From: Letharia columbiana
Lineage: Eukaryota; Ascomycota; Lecanoromycetes; Lecanorales; Parmeliaceae
DNA length: 64,000 nucleotides
Assembly: GCF_014066305.1 (NCBI RefSeq)
Contig: NW_023501150.1
Coordinates: 1 to 64,000 of the forward strand
Direction: 5' to 3'
Part shown: piece after piece, positions 12,034-22,760 of the stretch
Layout: the number at the start of each line of letters is the position of its first letter
Numbering within the stretch: the stretch's first letter is position 1
The notes under the pieces: model-generated
Database searches by the model: none
What the model was told of the DNA's origin: nothing
The model's input: only the letters and a program-made list of their open reading frames with translations
Made by a program: the position numbers and the translations under genes

Positions 12034-12144
12034 GAAGAAGAAGAAGAAGAAGAAGAAGAAGAAGAAGAAGAAGAAGAAGAAGAAGAAGAAGAAGAAGAAG
12101 AAGAAGAAGAAGAAGAAGAAGAAGAAGAAGAAGAAGAAGAAGAA
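12034..12144. repeat. (GAA)37 trinucleotide repeat
   Basis: About 37 uninterrupted GAA units run from 12034 to 12144. All three frames on each strand are therefore open through it (poly-E/K/R or poly-S/F/L), which creates spurious ORFs. The long pure purine tract could form triplex DNA. From 12240 to 12600 the plus strand stays G-rich, with GGAT units and no supported gene. Confidence 0.95.
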
Positions 12145-12754
12145 AGGCATTGCGCTACAGCGGCCACGGATCGAGCGGGAGAAGGGAACAGCGCCGCTCG
12201 CTTGGGATCGTGTGGTGTGAGCTGTCTTGATGTGTGTATGTAATTTTGGAAATTTGGAGGGTGGGCTGTTGGTGTGGGAGATTGATGGATGTGTGGGATG
12301 GGGTGGATGGGAGGGTGGGGGGGTGGGAATGAATGGGGGGGGGGTTTGGGAAAGAAATGGGGACTGTGCTGAATGGATGGATGGATGAGGATGAGGATGT
12401 GGGAAGTGAGAGGGGCGGCTTTCGAGGGTTAGGCGTGGGGAAGATGGCGATTTGGCTGTTCTGGTAGATATGGATGCATGTGGTGGTTTTGTGGATAGCG
12501 ATGTAGAGAGGGTATCTGATCTGAAGCTGAAGCTGAAGTTGCAGCGTGAAAGTTGCTTGTGATTGTCTTTGAGCAAGATTCCACCCTCCTTTTCTCATCT
12601 CATCTTTTCTCATCTCATCTCATCTTTTCTTCCCTTGCCTTGTCTTGCCTTTCCTTGCCATGCCTCGTCCCCTCTACACGCATCAACCGTACGCATGTAT
12701 GTATGTACGTCTCCAGCCCATCCCCCCTCGCACCAACCCTATCCGCGCCGCCTT

Positions 12755-13173
12755 TCAGGTGAACTTCCCAACCTCGGAGTTCACCTCCTTGTTGATGGCA
12801 CCGTCCGCCATGCCCGGCACGCCTTCTTCGCTGGCTACTTTGTCCACGCCTGCGGTGCCGTGTTCGTTAGTGTGGGTTGGGTTGCGGGTGGTGGTGGTGG
12901 GTGGAGGGATGGGGGTGGGGGGATGGGATGGGATGGGATGGGAGAGTGGGGTGAAGAGATGGGAACGGGGAGGTGATGTGGAGGGGTGGGATGGTGTGGA
13001 GAGATGAGATGGGAAGGTGAAGTGGAGAGGTGGGAGAAAGGGAGCGGCATACCCTGATCGATGGTCTTGTCCATGCCACTGGACTGGCCTCCCCCCTGCT
13101 GATTTCCTCCTTCTCCTCCTCCTCCGCCGCCGCCGGACATGTCTTTCATGGCGTCTTGTTCGATGTTGTCCAT
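12755..13173 (-). CDS. Small Gly-rich hydrophilic protein (71 aa)
   Basis: Two exons (13173-13053 and 12849-12755) are joined by a GTATGC...CAG intron of 203 nt, giving exactly 72 codons. The N-terminus is MDNIEQDAMKDMS followed by a Gly-rich stretch (residues 14-33). The C-terminal half is a charged amphipathic stretch, MDKTIDQGVDKVASEEGVP followed by GMADGAINKEVNSEV. It has no Cys, signal peptide or membrane helix. I do not recognise a named family. The composition resembles small intrinsically disordered hydrophilins, but that is inference. The intron is strongly C-rich on the coding strand, which explains the G-rich plus-strand tract at 12890-13040. A longer minus-strand open frame that reads through the intron is low complexity and I reject it. 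Confidence 0.7.
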
Positions 13174-14026
13174 TGTGTGTGAGGTGGGACTTGCGTGTAG
13201 ATTGGGGTGGGTGAGTGTAATTGGTAGGGGTTGTTGTATCGTAGGAAAAGTTGGCTGTTGAGTGGGTGTTGTTGGTAGGTGGGTGAATGAGTGGGTGAGT
13301 GAGTGGAAGAGCGAGGAGATCGTATGTTTGGAGAGAAATCAAGGAAGGAGGGGTTGGCGGGGTCGACTCGGTGACGATGGGGCCTTGGCAGGGGCTCAGG
13401 GGTCCTGGCTTGGCAGGATCAGCGCTATGTACTTTCGGAAGGTGACCCTGTAGCGGAGGGCGGACTTCCGTTGGGCCTGGTAGGGACAATGGACCCCAAA
13501 GTGAGGTCAGGATGGGCGCAGTTCCGAAGTCGAAGGCAACCTCCAGGCAGGGCATTATCCAAGATCTTGGCGTAAGGTAGAAGAAGTCTTGGCATTCGAC
13601 TTTGTGTGCGGGCCTCCGTACTCTCTCGCCCTACGATATTCTTCTACCGTATCTGATACTCTCTCACTTTGCAAAGTTCTTTTACCCTACCGTGTTCTCT
13701 TACTGTACGATGCTGTCCTGTCATACCATAGTCTCTTACCTTACATGTGCTAATTCGATCCATCATTCGAAATGAAAAGGAGAGGGCCCAGTTGAATGTT
13801 TCAGAGGCGCTTTCGGCGACGCGGCTTCTTTTACAAGGCTGTAGTTGAGACTGTACCTCCGGTACCAAGGTACTTGTATCAATGCCCAGACTTCTACAAG
13901 GCAGCCGCAAGCGAGGCGTGGTGTGCTGCCTGATTACCCCGCCAAAGCTCCAAATCAAATGTCAGCTTGTCCATACTTACCGATCAACGCTATCACTAAG
14001 TTCGAGCACTGTCTCGGATATAGCAC
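13174..14026. other. Intergenic stretch without a supported gene
   Basis: It contains GAGTG-type simple sequence near 13285-13310 and scattered TCTCTTAC/TACCGT motifs near 13620-13740. No frame shows a recognisable domain. Confidence 0.4.
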
Positions 14027-16939
14027 ATGGATCCAGTCTCCATAGCGGCCGCTGTCGGCCCGGCTCTTAAAACCTTGTACTCTGTCACGACGACACTCTA
14101 CACCTTCATCACCTCAGCGAAGAAGGTTGGCAAGTCCTTGGAGGACCTCCACGGAGAGGTTCGAGGCCTGACCCGGGTGCTGGAGGATATCGAGGCGTTT
14201 CCCAAAGATACCGTCATCGCTCAAACAAGTTATGCTTCGTCCAGAACAGATGGCGCTTGGGACCCAATACACAATGCTATTCAAGATACCCAGCGCACAA
14301 TCAAGGCTCTGCAGAAGGTTCTTGATCGCCTCGGGCCTCCTAGCGAAGTCACAAATGGCTTCAAGAAGGCCGTGAAGCAGGTACAACTAAGTATCAATTC
14401 AGAAGAGATCAGCAACATCAAGTCAAGAGTTCATTGGCACTCAACCATCCTTCGTACGTACTTCTCGGAGTTGGTTGTCCTCCATCCAGGCCCTTTTTGG
14501 GGTCGTAACTGGGAGCAATGACCCTGTTTCTTCTCCTATCATGTGCCTATATCTGTCTTGCAAACTCGAGAAATTATCCGCGAAGGACGATGCTGACTTC
14601 GGAATCTGCGCAGAAATGGGGCTCCAAACAGCTGCGTTGTAAGTCTCGTTGCCATATATGGCTCAACATTGTGCTCAGTTATTAACAGGGCCATCATTTG
14701 TCGGACCAATGATAATGTATTGAATGTCATCAATCCAAAAATCGATACCATCCTCCCTCTCGTCTCGAAAGTCGAAGGTCTGGTAAAGCAAGTTGAAAAC
14801 CTCTCGTCACAGTGGACTACTAAAGATGACAAATTACCGATGGGCTTCCGAAATCCTGATATTGCGGGACATACTCAGCAATTGAAGCGCACTGCAGAGG
14901 CAGTGATTGCCTCTGCAAGTACTGTTATTGAGTCGCAGTCTACCATTGTGAGTGGAAAAGATCGACAACATCCTTCATCTGCCAGCTCTGGAGAGCTCTC
15001 GGAAGAATCCAAAAAGTGCGGCATTGAGGAGTGGATCACCCACCTGACCGTTGATCACGAGGGACTGAGATCAGAATCTCATAGCGCCAGTGAGCTGATG
15101 CCCGATGACAGCGTCAGCAGTATCGGCTTGAATAGACGCAGACGGTCGCAACAGACCAATGAAGCGGGAATGCCAGGGTCTACTTCAGAGACTGGCAAGG
15201 ATCCGGGCCCCCCGAAAAGAATGGACAATAGAAGGAAAACCCCGACGAAGGATATCTTCGAGGAAAAGCTCGCACACCGGAAACCCAACGAAAAGATTAA
15301 ATCTGTCAGTAGTTCAGGAAGACCTCGATCTCGATATAGCCTTCGAACAGATTCCAACTGGACATCGAGCGGACCCCAACGTGGGTACGTCTTACAACAA
15401 GAAATCTGCAAAAGAGTTAGTGGCGGCTCTCATGATGAGCTTTGAGGCGAAGAAGTGGAATTCCAATGACGCACTCCTTGAGCTGGCCAAGACAGCAGCT
15501 GGGCAAGGCGTGGGAAGCCGCTCTGACACAGAAGGGGCACTTCTATATCTGCTGGAGAATGGCGCCGATGTCAACGCAACAGATGCCAATGCAAAGACGG
15601 CTCTGCACCATTCTTTCGAATGGAGGAAACACCGCCCTGATCCATCTACTTGTCGAGCGAAATGCAGATATCAATGTAAAGAACAAACATGGGTCTTACT
15701 GCTTTGCACCTTGCTGCCGTAAAGGGAAATACACCAGTTGTTGAAATCTTGTTGAAAAATGGCGTCGATATTGAACAGAAATCCGAGGAAGAACAGTATA
15801 CTGCTCTTTCACTGGCTGCTTCTTGGGGTCGGGCACCGACAGTAGAATGTCTGTTAAAAGCCGGTGCGAATATCCATGCGAGGGGCAGGCAGAATAATAC
15901 ATCGCTTTCTCTAGCCGTGCTCAATGGCCAAACCGAGGTAGCTAGTATTCTGTTGAAAGCTGGAGCGTCAGTCGATGCAAAAAACGATTTTTGTTCTACA
16001 CCTTTGAGTGAGGCGGCCTTCTGGGGCCGTACTGAGGTAGTCGAGGTGCTGTCGAAAGCTGGAGCGTCAGTTAATGTGAAAGATGATACGGGGTAATACA
16101 CCTTTGCATCACGCGGCTAGGTCGGGGTAATACTGGGATAGTTAAGGTGCTGTTGAAAGCTGGAGCGTCAGTCAATGTGAAAGATAATAACGGTGGAACA
16201 CCTTTGCATTACGCGAGCCATTGGGGGCCGTACTGGGGTAGTCGAGGTGCTGTTGAAAGCTGGAGCGTCAGTCAATGTGAAAGACAATCAGGGTGGAACA
16301 CCTTTGCATGACGCGGCCTGTTGGGGCTATACTTGGGTAGTCGAGCTGTTGAAAGCTGGAGCGTCAGTCAATGTGAAAGATAATAAGGGTAGAACACCTT
16401 TGCATGACGCGGCCTGTTGGGGCTATACTGGGGTAGTTGAGGTGCTGTTGAAAGCTGGAGCGTCAGTCAATGTGAAAGATTATGAGGTTAGAACACCTTT
16501 GCATGACGCGGCCTATTGGGGCTATACTGGGGTAGTTGAGGTGCTATTAAAAGCTGGAGCAAACCTGGAAGCACGCGATGACTCTGGTTATACACCACTA
16601 ATTCACGCTGCTCGCTGGGGCCATAGAACAAGTATTGAGCTGCTCCTTGCTGCCGGAGCGGACAAAAGAGCAAGAACGAATCACGGCGAGACAGTGCTAC
16701 ATACAGCCCTCTGTTACGCACATTCCCAGGACTGTCACAAAACTCTGTGCGGGATTTGCGCTGCTTCTGTGACTCGAAAGGACATAGCAAAGCTGTTATG
16801 TGAAAGGGGGGCCGACCCATCGGCAAAGAGAAATGATGTGACTTCTGTGTTGTCCTGGCTTCGTAAGAACCACGTCCATCCCAAAAGCGAACAGAAAGCG
16901 TTGATCAGAGTGCTGAAGGGATATGGAGCCAAGGGTTGA
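14027..16939 (+). pseudogene. PigL_N-type ankyrin-repeat gene interrupted by repeated +1 frame shifts
   Basis: Exon 1 (14027-14453) encodes MDPVSIAAAVGPALKTLYSV and the helical N-terminal domain (PigL_N / fungal STAND N-domain type) common at the front of fungal NLR-like and ankyrin proteins. Introns 14454-14613 and 14639-14688 join it cleanly to TAAL and AIICRTNDNVLNVINPKID. A Ser/Arg-rich linker follows, then at least ten ankyrin repeats (GADVNATDANAKTALH, ERNADINVKNKHG, LTALHLAAVKGNTPVVEILL and many VVEVLLKAGASVNVKD units) and a C-terminal tail ending VLKGYGAKG at 16939. The ankyrin part is not in one frame. Moving downstream, it needs a step into the next frame between 15300 and 15415, then near 15622, 15687, 16092, 16120 and 16208, always in the same direction. 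Most of these breaks abut G runs. Intact members are soluble scaffold or self/non-self recognition proteins. This copy would not give a full product as read. Confidence 0.75.
16020..16560 (+). repeat. Near-identical 99-nt ankyrin-coding tandem repeats
   Basis: Units containing GTAGT(C/T)GAGGTGCTGTTG, AAAGCTGGAGCGTCAGTCAATG and ACACCTTTGCATGACGCGG recur about five times with few differences. One unit lacks three bases (GTCGAGCTGTTG). The nucleotide identity points to recent amplification or gene conversion within the gene. Confidence 0.9.
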
Positions 16940-18035
16940 TTGGGAGAATTTGCCCATAGTGATAGAATTTCGTCAGAGCTGCAGCTGACCTTACCTCAAT
17001 CTATTGCTTTGCCAAATTGAGATCCGGTTTGCTCACTTGCTGAACAGCTACCGTACCAGCGATTCGAAGTGTTCGGACACCAAGAATCCCACGCCCCATG
17101 GTAGATTTTCCAAGAATCTGCAGGCATTGTCTTCTTCAGAATGCAAGATCTGGAAAACGAATCCAATGTTGCGGGCATCTAGAAAACGCAAGTCCATCCA
17201 CCTAGAAGACAAGATTCAGAACCTTCATGCTCGTAACCCACACTCCAAACCCCACAGTGACGTTCCTGCCCCTTACCCATGGTCTACCGGTGGTATATCA
17301 TCCAGCCACACTCCATTCACCCAATCTCTTGAACCACTGTAGGCACTCGAGGTCGCATGTTGTATGTACACATGGAGCATGTCACGGGACAATGGCGTAT
17401 TGCAACGACAGTAGGTGGATTGTATGTACGTAAATCACCCGGCTGATCTATCTATCTACCGAGGTAAGTATACAAATGTGTTACATTGTAAATTGACGTG
17501 GTACATATACACCCTCTCCGCATCCCGGCACGACTAGGCTCAAATTTTCAGGTACGATAGGTGTAAGTCTCGACTTACTCTACTTTCTGTTCTCAATAGC
17601 CTCTTCCTGATCAACATAAATGTCTATTGATCATAACCAACAACCCTGTCAACCCGGAAGGGCTAGTCTACTTCAAGATACAACGCACCGAAAGAGTAAA
17701 CGAACGAGTGCATACAAGCGACCCCTCCGAAGTAATGCGAGAATGATCTTCGCGAATAATGCACCCCGCAGATAGCAAGATATACGTACGGCCTTTGAGA
17801 CACCCCGAGACTGCGCCCGGTCTGACCACTCGGCCCGGAGACAGCACCCGGATTTGTTGGGGAGGGGGGTTTGGGGGTCAATGTATCAAAAGTGGGTGTA
17901 TGGTACCGGTATCAATTCCTTTTGACACCCACCCAGATCGGATCGCGCGACGGGAGAGCGGCGGCGCTGTCTTCTTTGTTTAGTAAGGTAGGGAGGTGAA
18001 GTCGAGGCTGGGTAGACGTGGGGTGACGGACTACA
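16940..18035. other. Intergenic stretch without a supported gene
   Basis: Short unrelated frames only. No domain, repeat or RNA gene was recognised between the ankyrin relic and the hypothetical gene at 18036. Confidence 0.4.
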
Positions 18036-18350
18036 TTATGGATGCAAAATTTTGTCATCAATGGCATCGTGCTGCTTTCCTGAAACTCTCAATGGTGCTT
18101 TTGAGAGGTTGTCTCCGATTGTAGGTGAGCTTGCTGGGGGATTTGGGGCTTGCGGTGCAAGGCTGGGCTGAGTCGCTAGGTGGGTGGTAATGATGTATTC
18201 TTTGTAAATGTTTGGGATGTTAGGATGAGTTTGAGGCCATGGTGTTTGCTCGAATGGAGGTCGTTTGTTGAGTTCGTTCTCCCAATAGGATCTCAGGTTT
18301 TGGAGGTCTAAGGTGTTGGCTTTGGTGGAGCAGAAGCTAGGGTTGTGCAT
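18036..18350 (-). CDS. Hypothetical protein (104 aa), possibly a 3' exon
   Basis: The frame starts at an ATG at 18350 (MHNPSFCSTKANTLDLQN). It continues through RSYWENELNKRPPFEQTPWPQ to a Pro/Ser-rich part and ends KQHDAIDDKILHP. The mix of charged and aromatic residues reads like genuine coding sequence. A further ATG at 18402 opens MDLDIANAEST just upstream in another frame and could be joined by a very short intron. I do not recognise a family. There is no signal peptide or transmembrane helix. Confidence 0.35.
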   Translation of the reverse strand: MHNPSFCSTKANTLDLQNLRSYWENELNKRPPFEQTPWPQTHPNIPNIYKEYIITTHLATQPSLAPQAPNPPASSPTIGDNLSKAPLRVSGKQHDAIDDKILHP

Positions 18351-18545
18351 CTCAGGATAATGTTTACAGCGTGGACTCGGCGTTCGCAATGTCTAGGTCC
18401 ATTTCGTTGATCAGGGGCCGGCGTCTCGAGGAAATGGGAGGAAATGGGATTTACTCTCCATGGATTGCTCTAGAAAAATCTATCTAGCAGCGAGAACAGT
18501 TGAGCATTTGCACTCGGAACCCTGCAAAAATGCATGTGTAGAAGA

Positions 18546-19186
18546 TTAGACCTTGGCGAATCTGAACGCCAACTCCTCTAGAAGACTTTTCTTGCTGAGT
18601 TCGGACCCAATTGCTACCTTCAACGACTCGCTTCCGTTGTCACGGAATCCACTGCCTCCCTTCCATGTAACCTGTGAGTGGGTTCCGGTGGTGACGTCGT
18701 ACTTCTCGAACCAGTCAGGGATACTATCCGCATCATCGCAGCCTTGATAGGCGTCGGAGGGTTCCAAGATTGAGCCTCCAGCGAACAGGAGGTCTTCTTG
18801 GCAAACACGACGAAATGCCCTCGACACCTCCGTGCATGAGTCCCGTGTCTCCATGTCGGTCTCATTTGGGAGACGTCCATCGGCGACTCTAGCTGGGGGC
18901 ATGCGCTTGCAAGCGGCCCTTTCAAAGAGGTGCTCTAGGGCATAGAATGTGGAGCTGATATTGCCCTCGACCTGAGTCGCGCACAACGCAGGTTCCTCTT
19001 CTCCCGCTTCCCAGGAGGTAGTTCTAGGTCCTCCACTACGGGGCCACCTTCCGAGAGTAGGGTTAGGGCTCTACTAGCGCTATCCAGGACTTCCATCCGT
19101 GACCAAGCTGCGTTTCTTCGAACTCTACACCTCATTAATCGAACGCTGTACAAAGCCCCGAAATTTAGCCATGGCAGAGCGAGCAT
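18546..19186 (-). CDS. Hypothetical protein, frame changes near 18960
   Basis: Two overlapping minus-strand frames read like one protein. 19186 to about 18960 gives MLALPWLNFGALYSVRL ... SEGGPVVEDLELPPGKRE. From about 18980 the next frame gives LCATQVEGNISSTFYALEHL, a charged middle, and ends LLEELAFRFAKV at 18546. A 1- or 2-base shift, or an intron missed by eye, is needed to join them. No domain is recognised. The second half has DWFEKYDVTTGTHSQVTWKGG. It ends 140 bp upstream of the divergent MFS gene's start region. Confidence 0.35.
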
Positions 19187-19328
19187 CCTTGTCAGATGCT
19201 GCAGCTATCGGTGGTCGGCACCCTTTCCTATTTCTTTTAAGACGCTTGAGTAGCGTCTTCTAAGCCCAACGAAACCATCCTAGTGACACTTCTGATTAAC
19301 CCATATCACAGACCTCTAGTGGCGGAGA

Positions 19329-20813
19329 ATGTCTTCCCTTTTCATGCCCATCAAATGGTTCTACAATGAATTCGGCATCGCCTCTGTCTACCACACCGGC
19401 CGCGATGCGTGGCTCGTTATCCTCGGACGATCCTGCCGCATGTTCGCCTACGGAGCGAATTCCCTTATCATGGCTCTCTTCTTCTCCTCTCTTCAGTTCT
19501 CAGACTTCCAGATTGGGCTGTTCATGACCCTGACCCTCCTCGGAGACGTTCTCCTCTCTCTTTTTATGACTCTGGTGGCGGACAGAGTCGGCCGGCGCCG
19601 CATCCTCTTGGCCGGCGCTTCCTTGATGGTATTATCCGGGGCAGTGTTTGCCATTTCCGAGAATTTTTGGATCCTCCTCGTTGCTGCCGTGGTTGGTGTT
19701 ATCAGCGCGACTGGTGGTGATTTCGGGCCCTTCCGTGCGATCGAAGAGTCGACGATATCCCATCTCACTACGCCTAAGACACGCTCGGATGTGCTGTCCT
19801 GGTATGTGACAGTCTCGAGCCTTGGGTCGGCTGCTGGTACCGAGTTTTCTGGACGCGCTGTTGATTTCTTACGAAAGCTCAACGGTTGGACAATAACGAA
19901 TGCGTATCATGCGATATTCTGGCTGTACATAGTTATGGGGATAGTGACTATAATCGTCACGCTATTAATGAGCGACAAGTGCGAAGTTGCAGAGACGCCT
20001 CCGGAAGCTGAGGCGTCTGAGAGGTTGCTTGACGAGAGACAGCAAGGGGCTGAAGCTGCGGATGAGGACAATGATGAGGACAACCAGGACCTGAATTCGG
20101 CTCCGGTCCACAAGCCGGAAACACCTCAGAAGAAAATTCTGTTTGCTCAGATATCGTCAGAGACTCGTTTGATTATGTACAAACTATGGTTTCTCTTGAC
20201 TATCGATTCCCTGGCCGACGGAATGGTTTCGTTATCCTTGACCTATTATTACATCGACCGAAAATTCCATCTATCAAAGTCAACCCTTGGAGACATAACA
20301 TCTGCAAGCTATTTACTCTCTTCCTGCTCCACGGTCTTCGCCGGGCCCCTTGCTCGACACCTTGGTCTTATTAACACCATGGTTTTCACACATCTTCCGT
20401 CCTCCACGGCTGTTCTCCTCTTCCCTATTCCTCAGGGAGTCCCTCTGACTGTGACTCTGTTTTTCATTCGCACGGGTCTGAACAATATGGATCAGGCGCC
20501 AAGAACAGCCTTTATAGCAGCCGTAGTGAAACCTGAGGAGCGTACAGCAGTCATGGGAATTACAAGCATGTTAAGGACATTGGCTTCGGCGGTTGGTCCT
20601 AGTGTTACCGGCTTACTCGCCGGTAATGATAGATTCTGGATCGCTTTCGTGGTTGCGGGAGCTTTGCGGATCTGCTATGATCTTGGCTTGTTTGCTATGT
20701 TTGTAAATATGAAGCTACATACACATGAGTCGAAGGACCAGGTTAACAGCCCCAGACAATCAAATGACGAGGAAGAGTTGACGGAACTGGAACCGATGGG
20801 GCAAGCGACGTGA
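19329..20813 (+). CDS. Major facilitator superfamily transporter (494 aa)
   Basis: A single uninterrupted frame from ATG at 19329 to TGA gives 494 aa, a normal MFS length. The MFS signature ADRVGRRR lies in the loop between helices 2 and 3 (residues 84-91), after GLFMTLTLLGDVLLSLFMT. Six N-terminal helices are followed by a long acidic cytoplasmic loop (about residues 220-260, rich in E/D/Q) and then six C-terminal helices with a second-half motif VVKPEERTAVMGITSMLRTLASAVGPSVTG. The protein would sit in a membrane and export or import a small molecule; the sequence does not show which. An unspliced gene is unusual among its neighbours here. I saw no co-located biosynthetic genes. Confidence 0.9.
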   Translation: MSSLFMPIKWFYNEFGIASVYHTGRDAWLVILGRSCRMFAYGANSLIMALFFSSLQFSDFQIGLFMTLTLLGDVLLSLFMTLVADRVGRRRILLAGASLMVLSGAVFAISENFWILLVAAVVGVISATGGDFGPFRAIEESTISHLTTPKTRSDVLSWYVTVSSLGSAAGTEFSGRAVDFLRKLNGWTITNAYHAIFWLYIVMGIVTIIVTLLMSDKCEVAETPPEAEASERLLDERQQGAEAADEDNDEDNQDLNSAPVHKPETPQKKILFAQISSETRLIMYKLWFLLTIDSLADGMVSLSLTYYYIDRKFHLSKSTLGDITSASYLLSSCSTVFAGPLARHLGLINTMVFTHLPSSTAVLLFPIPQGVPLTVTLFFIRTGLNNMDQAPRTAFIAAVVKPEERTAVMGITSMLRTLASAVGPSVTGLLAGNDRFWIAFVVAGALRICYDLGLFAMFVNMKLHTHESKDQVNSPRQSNDEEELTELEPMGQAT

Positions 20814-21829
20814 CGACTGATCATCCATAGGAATTATATATGCAACACTGAGCAAAGGTTTTATGTGGGATGACTGAACGGCTGAACGGTGGATATCTTT
20901 TGAATAACTTCTCGAAGGCTCCGACGCGTTGCTTCCTTGCTTACTGAATGGGAGAGGCTGGCTGGATTTTACAAAGGTTGACGTCAAGCATGTTTGCGGG
21001 CATTGACCATGGTTCTATCTATGCAGACCTCAAAGATGGTCGCGGACGACCTGTCAGAAGGTTTATGGTCTTCAGCCATAGGGCAGAAAGTAGTAGTGCA
21101 CAACAAATGGGCGCAGATTCCTGCATATACACTTGGAATGAGAAGCTCTTTGTTGATTGATGCATCTGTGGAGTGTTATATAATGCGCGCTTATTCCGCG
21201 TTGTACAGGTCAGTGACGTTTATAAACTGACGAAGTGAAGAGCATTAATATCCAAAGCGAAGACGGCAACTTGCAATTCTCGGACTCTACAAACGGCTCT
21301 GGGAATGTAGGTAGAGGCGTGGAGATTCTTTTGCGGGAAACATGGGGAAAGCGATGGTGGTGGCGGTGGTGGTAATGGGTACTTCCGTACTAAGACTGTC
21401 GATTTATTGGAGGATATGGCGCAATCAAACGAGTATCTGAAAGTGTGCTGGCGGATGCTATGCTTGTAGGGGGTTTCTGGCAATCGAGTCTCAAGGAAGA
21501 CAGTCCAGCGGCATATGGCTGGTAATGAACCACAACGCCGCCGTGTTAAACTAGCTCTGAGCTACCTTGGCTCAATGCTGGACCTTATTTCTCTCCTACT
21601 TGGAGTTCGCAAAACCATCAGTGGAGGCTCGTAGGAGGAACACGTGGTCGAGGTGTCAGAGGTTCTAGGCTACTTGATTGAAATTCGTGTTAGTATGCAA
21701 CGCGAAGCTGAATGTCACAGACCAGTTGGGCATTCACAACACAACAGATGCAATGCGTTTCACATCTTCTCCATAGTTTTTCAATCCTCGCCTCTTACAT
21801 CATTCACCATCACACATACGATTTGCGAA

Positions 21830-21946
21830 ATGACCTCCTTCCGTTCCTCAAAACCCCCCCCCCCAGAACTTCGCCGAGAGGTGTACCATCATCTTCTCAT
21901 TCGGGACGAGATCTCGGAGATGGAATCATGGCCGCGTTTTTGTTGA
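21830..21946 (+). pseudogene. Fragment of a 2EXR/F-box-like gene
   Basis: The frame MTSFRSSKPPPPELRREVYHHLLIRDEIS matches the PLELRREVYNYVLI core of the gene at 22761-23612 (opposite strand) and then stops. The next frame over continues with AAFLLTSF, like the ALLTTSRQ block that should follow. A run of C residues just upstream (about 21849-21859) and the frame change suggest a broken or truncated paralogue. The rest of 20820-22680 has no supported gene, although a charged frame (about 22159-22441) could be a further piece. Confidence 0.45.
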
Positions 21947-22760
21947 CTTCTTTTTGCTTGGCGCGAGACGGGGAAGGAGATATCTTGCTGGGTGCGTCAC
22001 TCAGCGGGAAATGTCGAGAGTTTCTGTAGCAGGTTGCCACGACTCTGCTGGCTCGGAAGGAGATGTGGAGCTGGTCAATCAACAAGGCGGAGATCGAGAA
22101 GACCAACTCGACTCGACGAAAGAAGTGGCCATGAATCGGACGTCTTACGAAGAAGAATGCACGAAATTTGCAGTAGACTTAAGATGGATAAGGCCACTCT
22201 TAAATCCGTGATCCCAAAACCAGATGCTAAAGCAGACTGTACTTTACAGGTAGCTAATACCCTTCCAGCTAGCGTGCAACCATGCGAGGCTGCCTCTTGG
22301 GGGTACTTCAGAGCGGCTAAGATGAATTCGGAGCAAAAGATTCGGAAAGATGGAAATGTGAAGAGTACTTTGGGTTTGTTGCGCGGTGCCTTGGAGCGTG
22401 AGGCAGAATCGAGGGTGGCGGAAGCAAGACGAGTGAGTTGATGTCGGACGTGGAAAAATTGTTCTTCTTGAAGTGGTGATTTGTCAGGGAAGTAGATCCG
22501 GGTCTACTTCCGGAGCCATAGAGGTCTGCTTGGCCTTGGGAGTTCGGCAGGCAGCCGACCGGGCGAGCAACACTGAAAGTTTAACAGGCGTGGCAGGGGC
22601 GTGACTGTCCACACTGGAAGAACGAATGAATGAATGTGTGATGAGTAACAACTTTCTCAATATATTGATCATCAAGCACAGTCATGGAAAGTAGATCGCT
22701 GCGCCTGTGAAAATGATCTTTTCATGTACAATGTATCGATCTGGGCAAGACTTGAGGGGT

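Noticed and set aside
11755..12243. Plus and minus open frames of 60-190 codons through the GAA array (poly-Glu, poly-Ser, poly-Phe)
   Set aside because: Any frame through a pure GAA tract is open; there is no conserved sequence on either side.
12755..13555. 266-codon minus-strand frame reading through the small Gly-rich gene
   Set aside because: Its bulk is the C-rich intron of the 71-aa gene. The splice model gives an exact, protein-like product instead.
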